This document shows, one piece after another, positions 1 through 8,670 of a stretch of 64,000 nucleotides of DNA. The stretch is from Aphrophora alni (Eukaryota; Arthropoda; Insecta; Hemiptera; Aphrophoridae), in NCBI GenBank assembly GCA_963513935.1, contig OY740777.1:16626271-16690270 (forward strand), in the 5' to 3' direction. Position numbers and translations under genes: made by a program. How positions within the stretch are numbered: the first letter of the stretch is position 1; each line of letters opens with the position of its first letter. The notes beneath the pieces are model-generated. The model was not told the DNA's origin. It worked only from the letters and a program-made list of their open reading frames with translations, and searched no databases.

Positions 1-596
1 CCTAACCTAACCTAACCTAACCTAACCTAACCTAACCTAACCTAACCTAACCTAACCTAACCTAACCTAACCTAACCTAACCTAACCTAACCTAACCTAA
101 CCTAAGCAAACCTAACCTAACCTTACCTATACTAACCTAACCTAACCTAACCTAACCTAACCTAACCTAACCTAACCTAACCTAATCTAACCTAACCTAA
201 CAAACCTAACCTAACCTAACCTAACGTAACCTAACCCAACATAACCTAACCTAACGTAACCTAACCCAACCTAACCTAACCTAACCAAACCTAACCTAAC
301 CTAACCTAAACTAACCTAACCCAACCTAACCTAACCTAACCTAACCCAACCTAACCTAACCTAACCTAACGTACCCTAACCCAACCTAACCTAACCTAAC
401 CTAACCTAACGTAACCTAACCCAACCTAACCTAACCTAACCTAACCTAACCAAACCTAACCTAACCTAACCTAACCTAACCTAAAGTAACCTAACCCAAC
501 CTAACCTAACCTAACCTAACCCAACCTAACCTAACCTAACCTAACCTAACCTAACCTAAGCAAACCTAACCTAACCTAACCTAACCTAACCTAACC
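1..596. repeat. Telomeric (CCTAA)n / TTAGG array with variant units
   Basis: Almost uninterrupted CCTAA pentamers fill the first 596 bases and then stop abruptly at unique sequence. TTAGG is the telomere repeat of most insects (Diptera excepted) and many other arthropods. The C-rich strand reading 5' to 3' inward is the polarity expected at a left chromosome end. The distal part is nearly pure, while the part from about 105 onward carries variant units (CGTAA, CCCAA, CAAA, AAGTAA), as is usual for the proximal, recombinationally maintained part of a telomere. Because the window starts inside the array, it cannot be told whether this is a true end or a large interstitial block. Confidence 0.93.
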
Positions 597-1295
597 ACTG
601 CAACTTTACCTTGCTACGAAATGAAGGGTAATAACAAAACAATTAGGCCTCCGTTTTGTAACTGATCATCACGTTTCACGTCCTCGGGAAATCGATAAAG
701 TGATTCACGACAAAACGTCCTCCCGTCGTCATCGTCGTCTGTACATTACCACAGTAGCGGCTACAAAATCTATGATAACATGAAATTATCTACAGGGGAC
801 TATACTGTGTTCATATACTGTAGAACACTATAGGAATTTTTTTAATGAATTAAAAATGACAAAATTGCTGTCATTTTAAACAGTTTATTCTTCATTACTT
901 TTATGTTATTTTCAGACACTAAATTAACACAATGGTTAAAAATAGCTTATGCTCCATCAATATCTAATAGCGTAAAGATATCTGTAGGAAAGCGTGCAAA
1001 CGTAAAATAACAGTCCACAATAATTCGGTACAAATATTAAGAAACAGAAAAGACTGCATTCATGAATAGGAAAATACTGAAACTGTGAAGTGTGCTCAAG
1101 AAATATATAGGTCAAACATTTAAAGATGTCAAGAACACTTCGCACTTCAAGTACAATAGACCCGATAAATCTGCCACAGCCAAACATTGCTCGGAAGAAA
1201 ATTATTGTTTTTAAAGTAAAAATCTTGTGTTCATAAATAGTATTTTTTAAAACAGAATATTTCAGACCCTTTACACTGATAAAAACCTAACTATA
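597..1295. other. Telomere-adjacent sequence without recognised feature
   Basis: AT-rich single-copy-looking sequence with frequent stops in all frames. The first 180 bases are less AT-rich than the rest and contain a short GTCGTC-type stretch near 724-740, but no repeat, gene or promoter could be supported. Confidence 0.5.
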
Positions 1296-1486
1296 AAGTT
1301 TATTACTAAATTACTTACGTCTTAGCAATCTTGTGTTTAGTATGTATTTATTAATATTTCATTACAGCTGTTTCGGTATAACATATACCATCATCAGATG
1401 AAACAACACGTTTACACAACACACTGATACACATTTCACAAAAATAAGACACATTGCTAAGACGTAAGTAATTTAGTAATAAACTT
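1296..1486. mobile_element. 191-bp element with perfect 34-bp terminal inverted repeats
   Basis: Bases 1296-1329 and 1453-1486 are exact reverse complements over 34 bp. The inner part carries a hammerhead-ribozyme-like motif on the minus strand (1357-1403). There is no coding capacity. It is a non-autonomous foldback/MITE-type element, or a solo terminal repeat of a Penelope-like element. The second reading is suggested by the ribozyme motif, which is known from Penelope-like terminal repeats. Confidence 0.75.
1357..1403 (-). ncRNA. Hammerhead-ribozyme-like motif (minus strand)
   Basis: On the minus strand the order is: helix I 5' strand (1403-1398, UUUCAU); core CUGAUGA (1397-1391); one U; helix II hairpin GGUAUA-UGU-UAUACC (1389-1375); GAAA (1374-1371); a two-base-pair helix III closing AGCU; cleavage triplet GUA (1365-1363); and helix I 3' strand AUGAAA (1362-1357). 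Helix I and helix II pair perfectly over 6 bp each. This is the minimal type I arrangement with a very short helix III reported for Penelope-like elements. The one departure is the single U between A9 and helix II, which could pair with G12. Activity is inferred, not shown. Confidence 0.6.
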
Positions 1487-1595
1487 ATTTTAAAGCATTC
1501 ATAAAGGCAATATGGAATTTATCTAACTGTAAAGTTAAACCCAATCTAAAATTCTACTTTAATATACAATTTAACAAATTCAATTTAATAATGTT

Positions 1596-1633
1596 TTCTT
1601 TGTTTTGTTTCTACAAAGAAACAAAACAAAGAA
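1596..1633. repeat. Perfect hairpin, 16-bp arms
   Basis: Bases 1596-1611 and 1618-1633 are exact reverse complements (a TTTG/CAAA-rich sequence) separated by 6 bases. It may be the centre of an old foldback element. No flanking ends were recognised. Confidence 0.6.
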
Positions 1634-1744
1634 CACTTATCATTAATAAACACTTATCGTTGTTAAACACTTTTTATATTTAATCTGCTACTATGGTAAA
1701 TTTAAAGTCCAGCAAAATAGTGGGAAAATGTTTATTTTTTTGGC

Positions 1745-1990
1745 GAAAACCATTTCGGTCATCATCGTCTTATAAAAAATAACATAAAATAAAGACACCT
1801 AGTTATTGAAAACTTTGTTAGTGTCAGGGTCAGAAGAGAACAAGAGTTGGTCAAAAGAAAAATGTTAGAAAAAATTAAAGTGATGGTCTAATTGAAAACT
1901 TCGTGAAAAAAGGTGTACATCCAGCTAGGTCTTTCGGGATTGACACGCCGTATTCGCCGTAGTAAGCCTTTGAGTGTTGAAGAATTGTAA
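1745..1990 (+). repeat. Dispersed repeat family DR1, copy 1
   Basis: The consensus order shared between copies is: CATCGTCTTATAAAAAAT, an AT-rich spacer, ataaagACTCCTAG-like, CAGGGTCAGAAGAGAACAAG, AGTTGGTCAAGAGA, and then a distal part with ATCCAGCTAGGTC-like sequence. Related copies lie near 29.6-30.0, 31.6, 33.0 (inverted), 39.2, 43.3, 47.0 (inverted) and 52.7 kb. No coding frame is shared, so this is a non-coding element. The class (SINE, MITE or retroelement fragment) is undetermined. Confidence 0.6.
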
Positions 1991-2589
1991 AAATATTGTA
2001 TTAGACGTCCTCTAATGTTTTTGTACTTACGTAAGTTCAACAATAAATTTTGAAGTTATTTTAAGGAGTAAATGTTTTTAAATGAATGGCTTTTTCAACC
2101 GCGAACAAAAGAGTATTGACCGGAAGTTAATAAACGGAAGTCACTGGTTCAAATGAACACCAGAGTAACCAATCAGGAACCAATTAGGAACATTTTAGAT
2201 AGGAGCAAGATATCGTCCACTAGTTTGCAAGTTGTATTTTATTAAATAAGACCTTTATGATTAGTGGTCACTCGATGGGTGTTTCTATTTAAGATTATTG
2301 AGTTACTCCTAAAAAGCCCAATTTCGGGGGACAGTTAAAAATGTCTCATTTTCCTGTTTTTTATCACCAGAAGGCACATTTTTGGTTTTCAAGTTATTGA
2401 ACAGGTTTGGGACTTTTGGGATACATTATATAATTCATATACAGAGTCATGATAAAAAGTGACTGATTTCAAAGTAAAATAAATAAAATTATGGTTTAGG
2501 AAAATTATTTATTTTTATGCCTAACAATATGGAATTTTTTTTTTTTAATTTATTTATTTTTTTTTAATTGACTATTAGCTTCAATATGA

Positions 2590-3190
2590 AAGAAACATCT
2601 AGGAGATAATTGATCTCCACCCAGATATGCTCAATGCAGGAGTAATGGTTGCTAATGTGGCAGTGATCCTCTTAAATTACATAAATACCAGAATTTATCA
2701 GCATAAACAATATTCTTAATGTAACTCCATAAAGGGTTAGATCGGGGCTTCTTGGCGCCACAAAACAAAACCAACTATTTCAATCGATCATCCATAAATA
2801 TTGCCATTGAGAGCTTTTACATATTACTGAGATTGTTACGATGCGGCTCTCCATTTTGTTGAAAAATGATATTTATTTGCTTTTCTCTTTCTGTCATAAT
2901 TTTGTGGAAAAGCAATAAGTTCTAACATGTCCAATTAAGTGAAATCTGTAACAGCTTTCTCAGCAAAGGATCCACGACATTATCACGTCATTATTCTTTA
3001 CCACACATTTTATCTTAGGAGAAACAGGATAATAATGGACGAATTAATTTGGATGTTGAGCCCATGATTCTACAGTTGTGGCGATTAACTCAGCTATCGA
3101 TGTAGAACGTTGTTTTATCACTGAATAAAATTAGGCTAAGTTGAATTTCATCACCGCCTATTGAATTCACCTTTATCGCAGCTAACTCAC
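2590..3190 (-). pseudogene. Degenerate DDE transposase (IS630/Tc1/mariner-like)
   Basis: Minus-strand translation in shifting frames gives, in the order expected for an insect Tc1/mariner-type DDE transposase: VNRHNCRI (about 3090-3060), a GPF-like FAEKAVT then YLDMLE-like block (about 2955-2925), FPQ, a FQQNGEPHR block (about 2870-2840) in place of the family's FQQDGAPPHR, SPDLT (about 2750), and a terminal WVEINYLLDV-like block (about 2625). These correspond to the catalytic core of the transposase family that insect genomes often carry together with a helix-turn-helix domain. Many stops and at least two frameshifts make it inactive, and the second catalytic Asp reads as Asn. No helix-turn-helix part or terminal inverted repeats were found. 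Confidence 0.72.
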
Positions 3191-3239
3191 CTCGTTTAGG
3201 GCGATCTGCTTATTACATATTTATACTAATCTCAATCGG

Positions 3240-3345
3240 GGAATACGGTCGCCTCACTCTAACGCACGCGCCCACACACACGCGCGCAGAGTTTGGGACT
3301 CGATGGTACCTACCGTGGGCCACCCGCACGAGATACTTACTGCGC
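3240..3345. promoter_or_regulatory. CpG-rich short tract upstream of the membrane-protein exons
   Basis: A GC- and CpG-rich island (CACGCGCGCAGAG at about 3279, followed by CCGTGGGCCACCCGC) stands out from the AT-rich surroundings, about 830 bases upstream of the first supported exon. It could be the promoter or 5' exon region of that gene. An ATG at 3303 opens a 24-codon frame, but no acceptable donor site follows it. Position and composition are the only evidence. Confidence 0.2.
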
Positions 3346-3404
3346 TTCACTTGATCAAAGTTTCATTAATTTAATTTGATAATTTAAAATACATTCTGCA
3401 ATAT

Positions 3405-3560
3405 TTTTTATTCTAAACTTCACTACAAGAAAAACGAGACCAAACAATATATAATTTACTTTAATAGAGTCCAAAATAGAGTTACACAAATTTAGCTATA
3501 CTTCAGTAAATTATACGTTGTTTGGTCTCATTTTTCTTGTAATTATGTGTAGAATAAAAA
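3405..3560. mobile_element. MITE-like foldback, about 55-bp arms
   Basis: 3405-3460 and 3501-3560 are imperfect reverse complements. The inner matches are CAAGAAAAACGAGACCAAAC with its complement, and the outer match is TTTTTATTCTA with TAGAATAAAAA. The loop is about 40 bases and there is no coding capacity. This is a small non-autonomous foldback in presumed 5' flank or intron sequence. Confidence 0.7.
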
Positions 3561-4175
3561 TAATAATATATTATAGATTTTATTTTCAAATATCAAATAA
3601 AATCAATTAAAGTTTTTTTTAAGTGAAACCGAATAGGTGATACATACAGGTGGCTTGGGGGTAGGTCACCGGACGACCTAATCCTCTGCGCTTGTGTGAG
3701 TGAAATGACCCTTCGTTCACCCGCATTCCCAAGTATTCAATCTCGAATATTCATAAAGAAGTTGTTTCTGAATTCCAAGTTCCGAACTGCACCGAGCCAA
3801 CTTTTTAAGGTGCGGAAAACACTAATCCTCCCCATCATTCGTGATGCACCTGGAGATTTTAAAATCATTGTTACGAACGAATAATAGTCTTGTCTGTAGA
3901 TGTATCTTGCCCGTAAGTACTTTGAAAATATCGCTGATATAAAATCAACAAAAACATTCCAATTGCACAATTGTCATTACTAAAGTGACTACTGCCGAGT
4001 ATGAGTTACAAATAACGCTCAGGGTATTCAAGGTCATCACTATAGTTACAAAACTCTCAATGTTTATAAACAGATTATCATTTAAATCATGAAGATTGGT
4101 TAACTATTCCTCATGTCATTTAGAATTGAAATCACGGTCACATTTTCGGTTAAAACTGTAGTATTTTTGTTTCAG

Positions 4176-4293
4176 ATAGTATGTGGTATAAGTATTCTTG
4201 TAATGGGAGCAGTAGCATGTATAGAAGATGGTTACGCTATCACCAGTCTAGGTCTGGGAGTTCCTGCAGGAGTGGTGACTGTACTAGCTGCAG
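4176..4293 (+). CDS. Four-helix membrane protein, internal exon (residues 1-39 of the visible part)
   Basis: The exon lies between a pyrimidine-rich acceptor (TTTGTTTCAG) and a strong donor (CAG|GTACGTGA). It is open in phase 0 and leaves one base for the next exon. It encodes a hydrophobic stretch beginning IVCGISILVMGAVAC, then a short EDGYAITS loop, then a second hydrophobic stretch GLGVPAGVVTVLAA. Joined to 5189-5381 and 7369-7480 it gives one continuous 141-codon frame including the stop, with four hydrophobic segments at about residues 1-16, 26-42, 75-97 and 109-131. This suggests a small tetraspan membrane protein. The start codon and 5' exon or exons are not identified: the exon opens in the middle of a hydrophobic segment, so at least one upstream exon is needed. 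Family and function are not recognised. Confidence 0.7.
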
Positions 4294-4745
4294 GTACGTG
4301 AAAGTTTTTTGATTGACGTTTAGTGAAATACGAATTTCACTAAAGGTTTTATTTTGTGGAGGGATGTGGGAAAGGTGTATTTTTTTTACACTTTTAATTT
4401 TATTAAACTTATAATTTTGTTAAGAAAATAATTCAGTGTAATCTTAACTTATCATCGGTAAATATTTCTTTGATTCATTTTCATTGTTATTATTTTTGTA
4501 GCTGTTTTTAGTAAATCTATGTTTATATCGAGAAAGAAAGTACAAATTACATAACAAAAATCATTTTAACTCAAAGTTTTAATAACTCACTATCTTTAGT
4601 ATTTTATATACGAATGCAATTTGTTAAACTTAGCCATAATAATGTTATAAACTCTGGTTTTAAAGTTATTTGATAATGATGGATTGCCCGTTATTAATAT
4701 GGTTTAATCGGACATAATTTGTGTATGTGATAACTAATACCGACG

Positions 4746-4777
4746 TTTCGAGAGAATAAATCAACTCTCGTCTTCAA
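4746..4777 (-). ncRNA. Hammerhead-like core, family C left arm
   Basis: The minus strand reads UUGAAGA (4777-4771), C, a GAGAGU/AUUCUC helix II, then GAAACGUC. Core position 3 is U instead of C. Helix I pairing is poor in this arm, so it is probably a decayed copy. Confidence 0.3.
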
Positions 4778-4972
4778 TTGTAAAAGTAGAATGTTAAAGA
4801 GAAGAACACCAACATAGACAGCACTAAGGGTCATGTATTTAGTTTTAGGTTTGACTGTTCAGGCCTAGTTTTAAGCTTTAGTTCTTTTCTTAATTATAGA
4901 TCTATTTTTAAGTTTCAAAATGGCGTTAGGTGCTAGGCTATGTTGGTGTTTTTATCTTTTATATTCTAGTTT

Positions 4973-5016
4973 CATACTTGATAACGAGAGTTGATTTACT
5001 CTCGAAACGTCGTGTG
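4973..5016 (+). ncRNA. Hammerhead-like motif, family C right arm (U3/A8 core)
   Basis: The order is: helix I 5' strand CAUAC (4973-4977); core UUGAUAA (4978-4984) where CUGANGA is expected; helix II CGAGAGU-UGAUUU-ACUCUCG (4985-5004); AAAC; GUC (5009-5011); and helix I 3' strand GUGUG (5012-5016), which pairs with CAUAC including one G-U pair. The C3-to-U and G8-to-A changes together keep a Watson-Crick pair at the C3-G8 position of the hammerhead core. Helix III would be the two-base-pair ACGU palindrome. Structure was assigned by eye. Confidence 0.4.
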
Positions 5017-5188
5017 TTGGTTTTCACACACAAATGATGGTAAATGTAGGATTAAACTATATTAATAATATTTATCATTTTATTTGTATAAGATTTTCCA
5101 GAGTATAATTACATTCATAACTCTAATAAGTACAATGGATACATTCTTACTCCATGACGGTATATTTTGATAACATATTATATTCCAG

Positions 5189-5381
5189 CTGCTAACATAC
5201 ACACAAGCAGAGGTTTCGGCGGGTACCAACCATCCTCATGTCGGACGTCCTCTCTACGTTTCTTAGGACCTAACCCACATGTAGCTTGTCCTCTGTCTAC
5301 GTTGTGGAGCGGAGCGTGTTTGTTACACACTGCTGTTATGATGCAGGCGACCTTCGTATTGAGAAGCTTTGAAAATTACAG
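5189..5381 (+). CDS. Four-helix membrane protein, internal exon (residues 40-103)
   Basis: The acceptor is TATTCCAG| and the donor CAG|GTAGGT. It takes up the phase left by 4176-4293 (G plus CT gives Ala) and ends in phase 2. It encodes a polar loop (NIHTSRGFGGYQPSSCRTSS, LRFLGPNPHVACP) and then a hydrophobic helix centred on WSGACLLHTAVMMQATFVL, ending at FENY. The loop has three cysteines (C57, C73 and C83 of the visible protein, the last at the helix edge). This would be the large loop and third helix of the tetraspan protein. GC content is clearly higher than in the flanking introns, which supports real coding sequence. Confidence 0.72.
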
Positions 5382-5809
5382 GTAGGTACAAAATAGTTCA
5401 CATGAAGGTCCCAACTTATAACAATAACACAATAATATAACTGTCGGAAAAAATCAACTGTTCTAGGATGGTGGGATGAACTCATTATAAATAAGAAAAA
5501 AATATAAAAAAAAAGATCTTATTTAAAATACAAACATCACGACAACAATTAATAGTGCGTTGCAATTCCATGTTGGGACAAAAATTCATTTATAGTTCGA
5601 ATAAAACTGAAAAGGAGCTGGGGTTGTGTTGTGGTGGGGGAACGGTGTTGCCAAATCAAATTTCATTATTTTCATGAATTCTTAGTAGTATGAGTAATGA
5701 TTAAAAAAAAAAAATTCCGTATAAATTTAATTTTAGATTATTTATTCTATGTTCATTTCAGTGTTTAATTACTGACCTTTTACCTAAGCATATTTTGTCA
5801 CTTCCTTAG

Positions 5810-5888
5810 AATTGGCAACATGGGACCGCTACTAAATAATGCTCGCCTGTCATTCGTCCAGAAGGCTACGAGCCCCCTCACATCATAA
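5810..5888 (+). other. Possible alternative last exon
   Basis: After a good acceptor (TCACTTCCTTAG) the phase-2 continuation from 5381 stays open for 25 codons (RIGNMGPLLNNARLSFVQKA and on) and ends at TAA 5886-5888. It is hydrophilic, so it would give a protein lacking the last helix. The downstream exon at 7369 is the better continuation because it supplies a membrane helix. Either this is an alternative 3' end or the open frame is chance. Confidence 0.25.
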
Positions 5889-7368
5889 TCCACTTTCACT
5901 TCTATAGAATCTCTTTCCAGTTTAAATCCGACTACAAACTTGACTGTAGATACATGAGGAACCTTATATGGCGGAAACGCTTACCATCCTCCGTTAGTGA
6001 TTACAGTGTTGCCAAGTCGTGGACGCACAAAAGATACCAAATTGAAATGTATATTCTAAAATATACTCAACGACAGAACCACTGTCGTTTTATTTTAACT
6101 GGAAAACGAATATATTCTTCACTTTACAACATTTCAACATCCACAAAAATTCTATAATTTACCGATTACACTTGTAACATCAGACATAAAAATATTCCAA
6201 CATTTTAGATGAATAGTTACAATTTATTTCACATCACAGAAGCTATTTTGTATCGGAAAACATAGCTCTCAATTTGTATAGAGGAAAGTAATTTTGCGTT
6301 CAGAAAATGAATGCTTCGTTAGATACGTCAAATTAAACGTGAACCGTCAATTAGTGGATGCCGTAATGATAGGGTAGAGAGATAAATGAACGAAACATTT
6401 AAATCTTTTTTGGGATAGGGGGAGGATTCAGGGAAATTTTCCAATACAAATAACAAACCAACGTTTATAATTATACAAGGTATTTTATTAATTAACAACA
6501 GTTGTGATTAATTTTTATGAATGTTGTTACTGATAAGGTCATCAGCACAAAATATACAAATTTGTAAATCCGAAAATAAAAAAATAAAACATTATAATTA
6601 GATCGTCGACCTAAATGAGAGTTGGTTTGATTTAGTTAAGAACTCAACTAATACCAATGATAGTTCACCAGAAGTTTAGGAGTCATAAACCTCTCATTGG
6701 CAAGAGCCTCATAATCAAAGATTATGATAGTCTGCGGTCTCCTCACCATTCCGTACAGTTTCATTGTGGTATGCTCCTATTCTGTACAAACGTACTCTCA
6801 AACAACAGTCACACGATTTTTTGAGTTGTCCCCAACTCAAGGTCAGTACTGACCCTCCAAGTCAACCTGAAGGGATTCTCTTAGTAGTAGTTTGCTATTA
6901 GAATGTCCTCAAAGATTCTCCCATCTTTGCTGGTGTTTTCTGTGTTACTATCCTTTAAATTCCACGAATAGCTAGGGAAGCAAAAAGTCTAACCATGCAT
7001 GGGTTGATATCCAGAAGCTAAGCTCTAACTTAATCACATAGACCTCGACATATGCTCTTCTGCCTTGACTTGGGATAAATACAGTCTTCCACTTTCGCCA
7101 CATTGATGCCTCATCCCAAAGCATTCAGGAGCACCAATACGTTGCCCACTATACACCGTGTGGAGGCGTGTACGTTTGCACTTGAAACTGTACCCATATC
7201 ACCACACTATCGATAATTTGAATGATACGAGGTAATTATATACGAACTCTTCACACAGCTGAATGTGAGTTAAACTGGAATATAATCTGAAGATGTTGAC
7301 TTGGATGATGCGACGTTATCTTGTTGATAATATTATAAGTTTGTATCTAACCTCTAACCTGCTTACAG
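5889..7368. other. Intron sequence, no recognised gene
   Basis: This is most of the presumed last intron (5382-7368). From about 6620 to 7210 the sequence is less AT-rich and has fragmentary minus-strand reading stretches (for example YGMVRRPQTIII and WKTVFIPSQGRRAY) that could be an old retroelement, but I could not match them confidently. Nothing else is visible. Confidence 0.4.
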
Positions 7369-7480
7369 ACAGAGCCACACGTCATTCTTGCTGGCATTGA
7401 TAGAAATGATCCTCTCACTGACAACTCTGGCTGCCTTGTTGTGGATCATACGTATCGATCTCTGTTACGATCCTGACTGA
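7369..7480 (+). CDS. Four-helix membrane protein, last exon (residues 104-140 and stop)
   Basis: The acceptor is CTGCTTACAG|. One base completes the Arg codon begun at 5380-5381, and the frame then runs QSHTS, a 23-residue hydrophobic helix starting FLLALIEMILSLTTLAALLW, a short tail RIDLCYDPD, and TGA (7478-7480). The phase match with the preceding exon, and the fact that the only open frame encodes a helix that fits the protein's pattern, are the reasons for choosing it. The hydrophobic segment is followed at once by Arg/Asp/Cys residues, as for a helix leaving the membrane. The 3' UTR runs on to a possible ATTAAA signal at 7677. Confidence 0.68.
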
Positions 7481-7676
7481 CCTGAGGCTATGGGGTCGGC
7501 TAGAGGTGATGTAGGAATGTCCTGCACTGGAGTCAGTCTTGTTCCTGTGGCTTCCAGTTCATCGGAACGTACAGTCCCTGAGAAAACTGAAGCATAACAC
7601 TTTTTGTATTGAATGTACTGTATTTGAGTGTATATAACACAACCTAATATATGTTAAGTGTATAATATAACGTGTT

Positions 7677-7682
7677 ATTAAA
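7677..7682 (+). terminator. Possible polyadenylation signal (ATTAAA)
   Basis: ATTAAA about 200 bases after the stop of the membrane-protein gene, followed by AT-rich sequence. This is a plausible 3' end, but the hexamer is frequent by chance in DNA this AT-rich. Confidence 0.25.
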
Positions 7683-8029
7683 ATTTATAAAACATACGGC
7701 TTAGTTTCACTAACGCCTTTCTCTTGGCTGTACTAAGCCATTTCATACAATTGGCTACGTTATACATTCATTAAACAAGAAGTGTGCAATTGTTATTTTT
7801 TTTATTTAATTTTTATAATATCTATAGAGGATTGTATTTACTTCAACTCTCACTATGATCTAGATCTGAAGTAATGACATGTGCACTGATCTAGGTTTAG
7901 AAAATGATACAATACTAGTATGCGTGTTTAAAAAAATGATTCAAATTTAACTGAATTTTAGCTAATTTTACGAATTTGTATGTGTAATAAATTTTGTCAC
8001 AAATTTTCTAGACTGACTTACTTTTAGAC

Positions 8030-8660
8030 TAAAAAGTCCTTTAACTGACTGATTGACTGACTGCCTAATTAACTCACTGATTCACCCATCTTCTAGCTGA
8101 CTAACTGACATACTAGCTGGCTAGCCTTTTTTATGGACTGACTGGCTGGGTGGCTGAATAACTTTCTGACTAGCTACTGGCAAACTGACTGACCAGTTAA
8201 CCCATCACAAACTACCTGACTGGCTGACCGACTGAATAATCGTCATGGTGTCTGATAGTGTGCATGATCGACTGATTGGTTGGCTGGTTGACTAATTGAT
8301 TGACTAATGGACCTATTGGCTGGCTGGCTGAGTAACCATCTGACTTATTGATTGGCTGCCTGGGTAACTGATTGACTGAGCGGTTGAATGGAAGACTAGC
8401 TGGCTGACTGATTGACTTACTGACAGTCGGATATTCAGCCAGTAAATCCACCAATCAGTCAACTAGTCATCGGGCCTGTCAGTTTGTCAATCGACTGAAT
8501 ACAGACTTTCTAACAAATTAATTTACTTTTCAGCTAGCTGGAAAGGTAGCTGATTGACTGACTGACAGCCAGATATTCAGCCAGTCAATCAACCTATCAT
8601 TCAAATAGTTAGCCAACTTGTTAGTCAATCAATGGGTTGAATACAGGCTTTCTAATAAAC
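8030..8660. repeat. Degenerate CTGA/TGGC tetranucleotide repeat with an internal duplicated block
   Basis: A long simple-sequence tract of CTGACTGA, TGGCTGGCTG and related tetramers. Two copies of a longer block, each containing ATTCAGCCAGT and then a GAATACAGACTTTCTAA-like part, lie at about 8400-8530 and 8550-8670. The open frame on the minus strand here is low-complexity and not a gene. A shorter related tract lies at about 17130-17300. Confidence 0.85.
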
Positions 8661-8670
8661 TCATTTACTT

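Larger units (their letters stand above)
4661..5080. mobile_element. Foldback element of family C, in the intron of the membrane-protein gene
   Basis: Long, imperfect inverted arms start at TAAAGTTATTTGATAATG (4661) and end near 5080. The arms pair CGAGAGAATAAATCAACTCTCG (4749-4770) with its complement at 4985-5004, and CACCAACATAG (4808-4818) with its complement at 4938-4948. A second copy is at 57647-58072 and a fragment at 48115-48175. Each arm holds a hairpin followed by GAAACGTC, arranged like a hammerhead core. It lies wholly inside the intron between 4294 and 5188. Confidence 0.75.

Noticed and set aside
3696..3884. 62-codon open frame as the first exon of the membrane-protein gene
   Set aside because: It is not hydrophobic, ends at its own stop, and has no donor giving the required phase 0.
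8212..8454. 80-codon minus-strand frame
   Set aside because: Translation of the CTGA/TGGC tetramer repeat.
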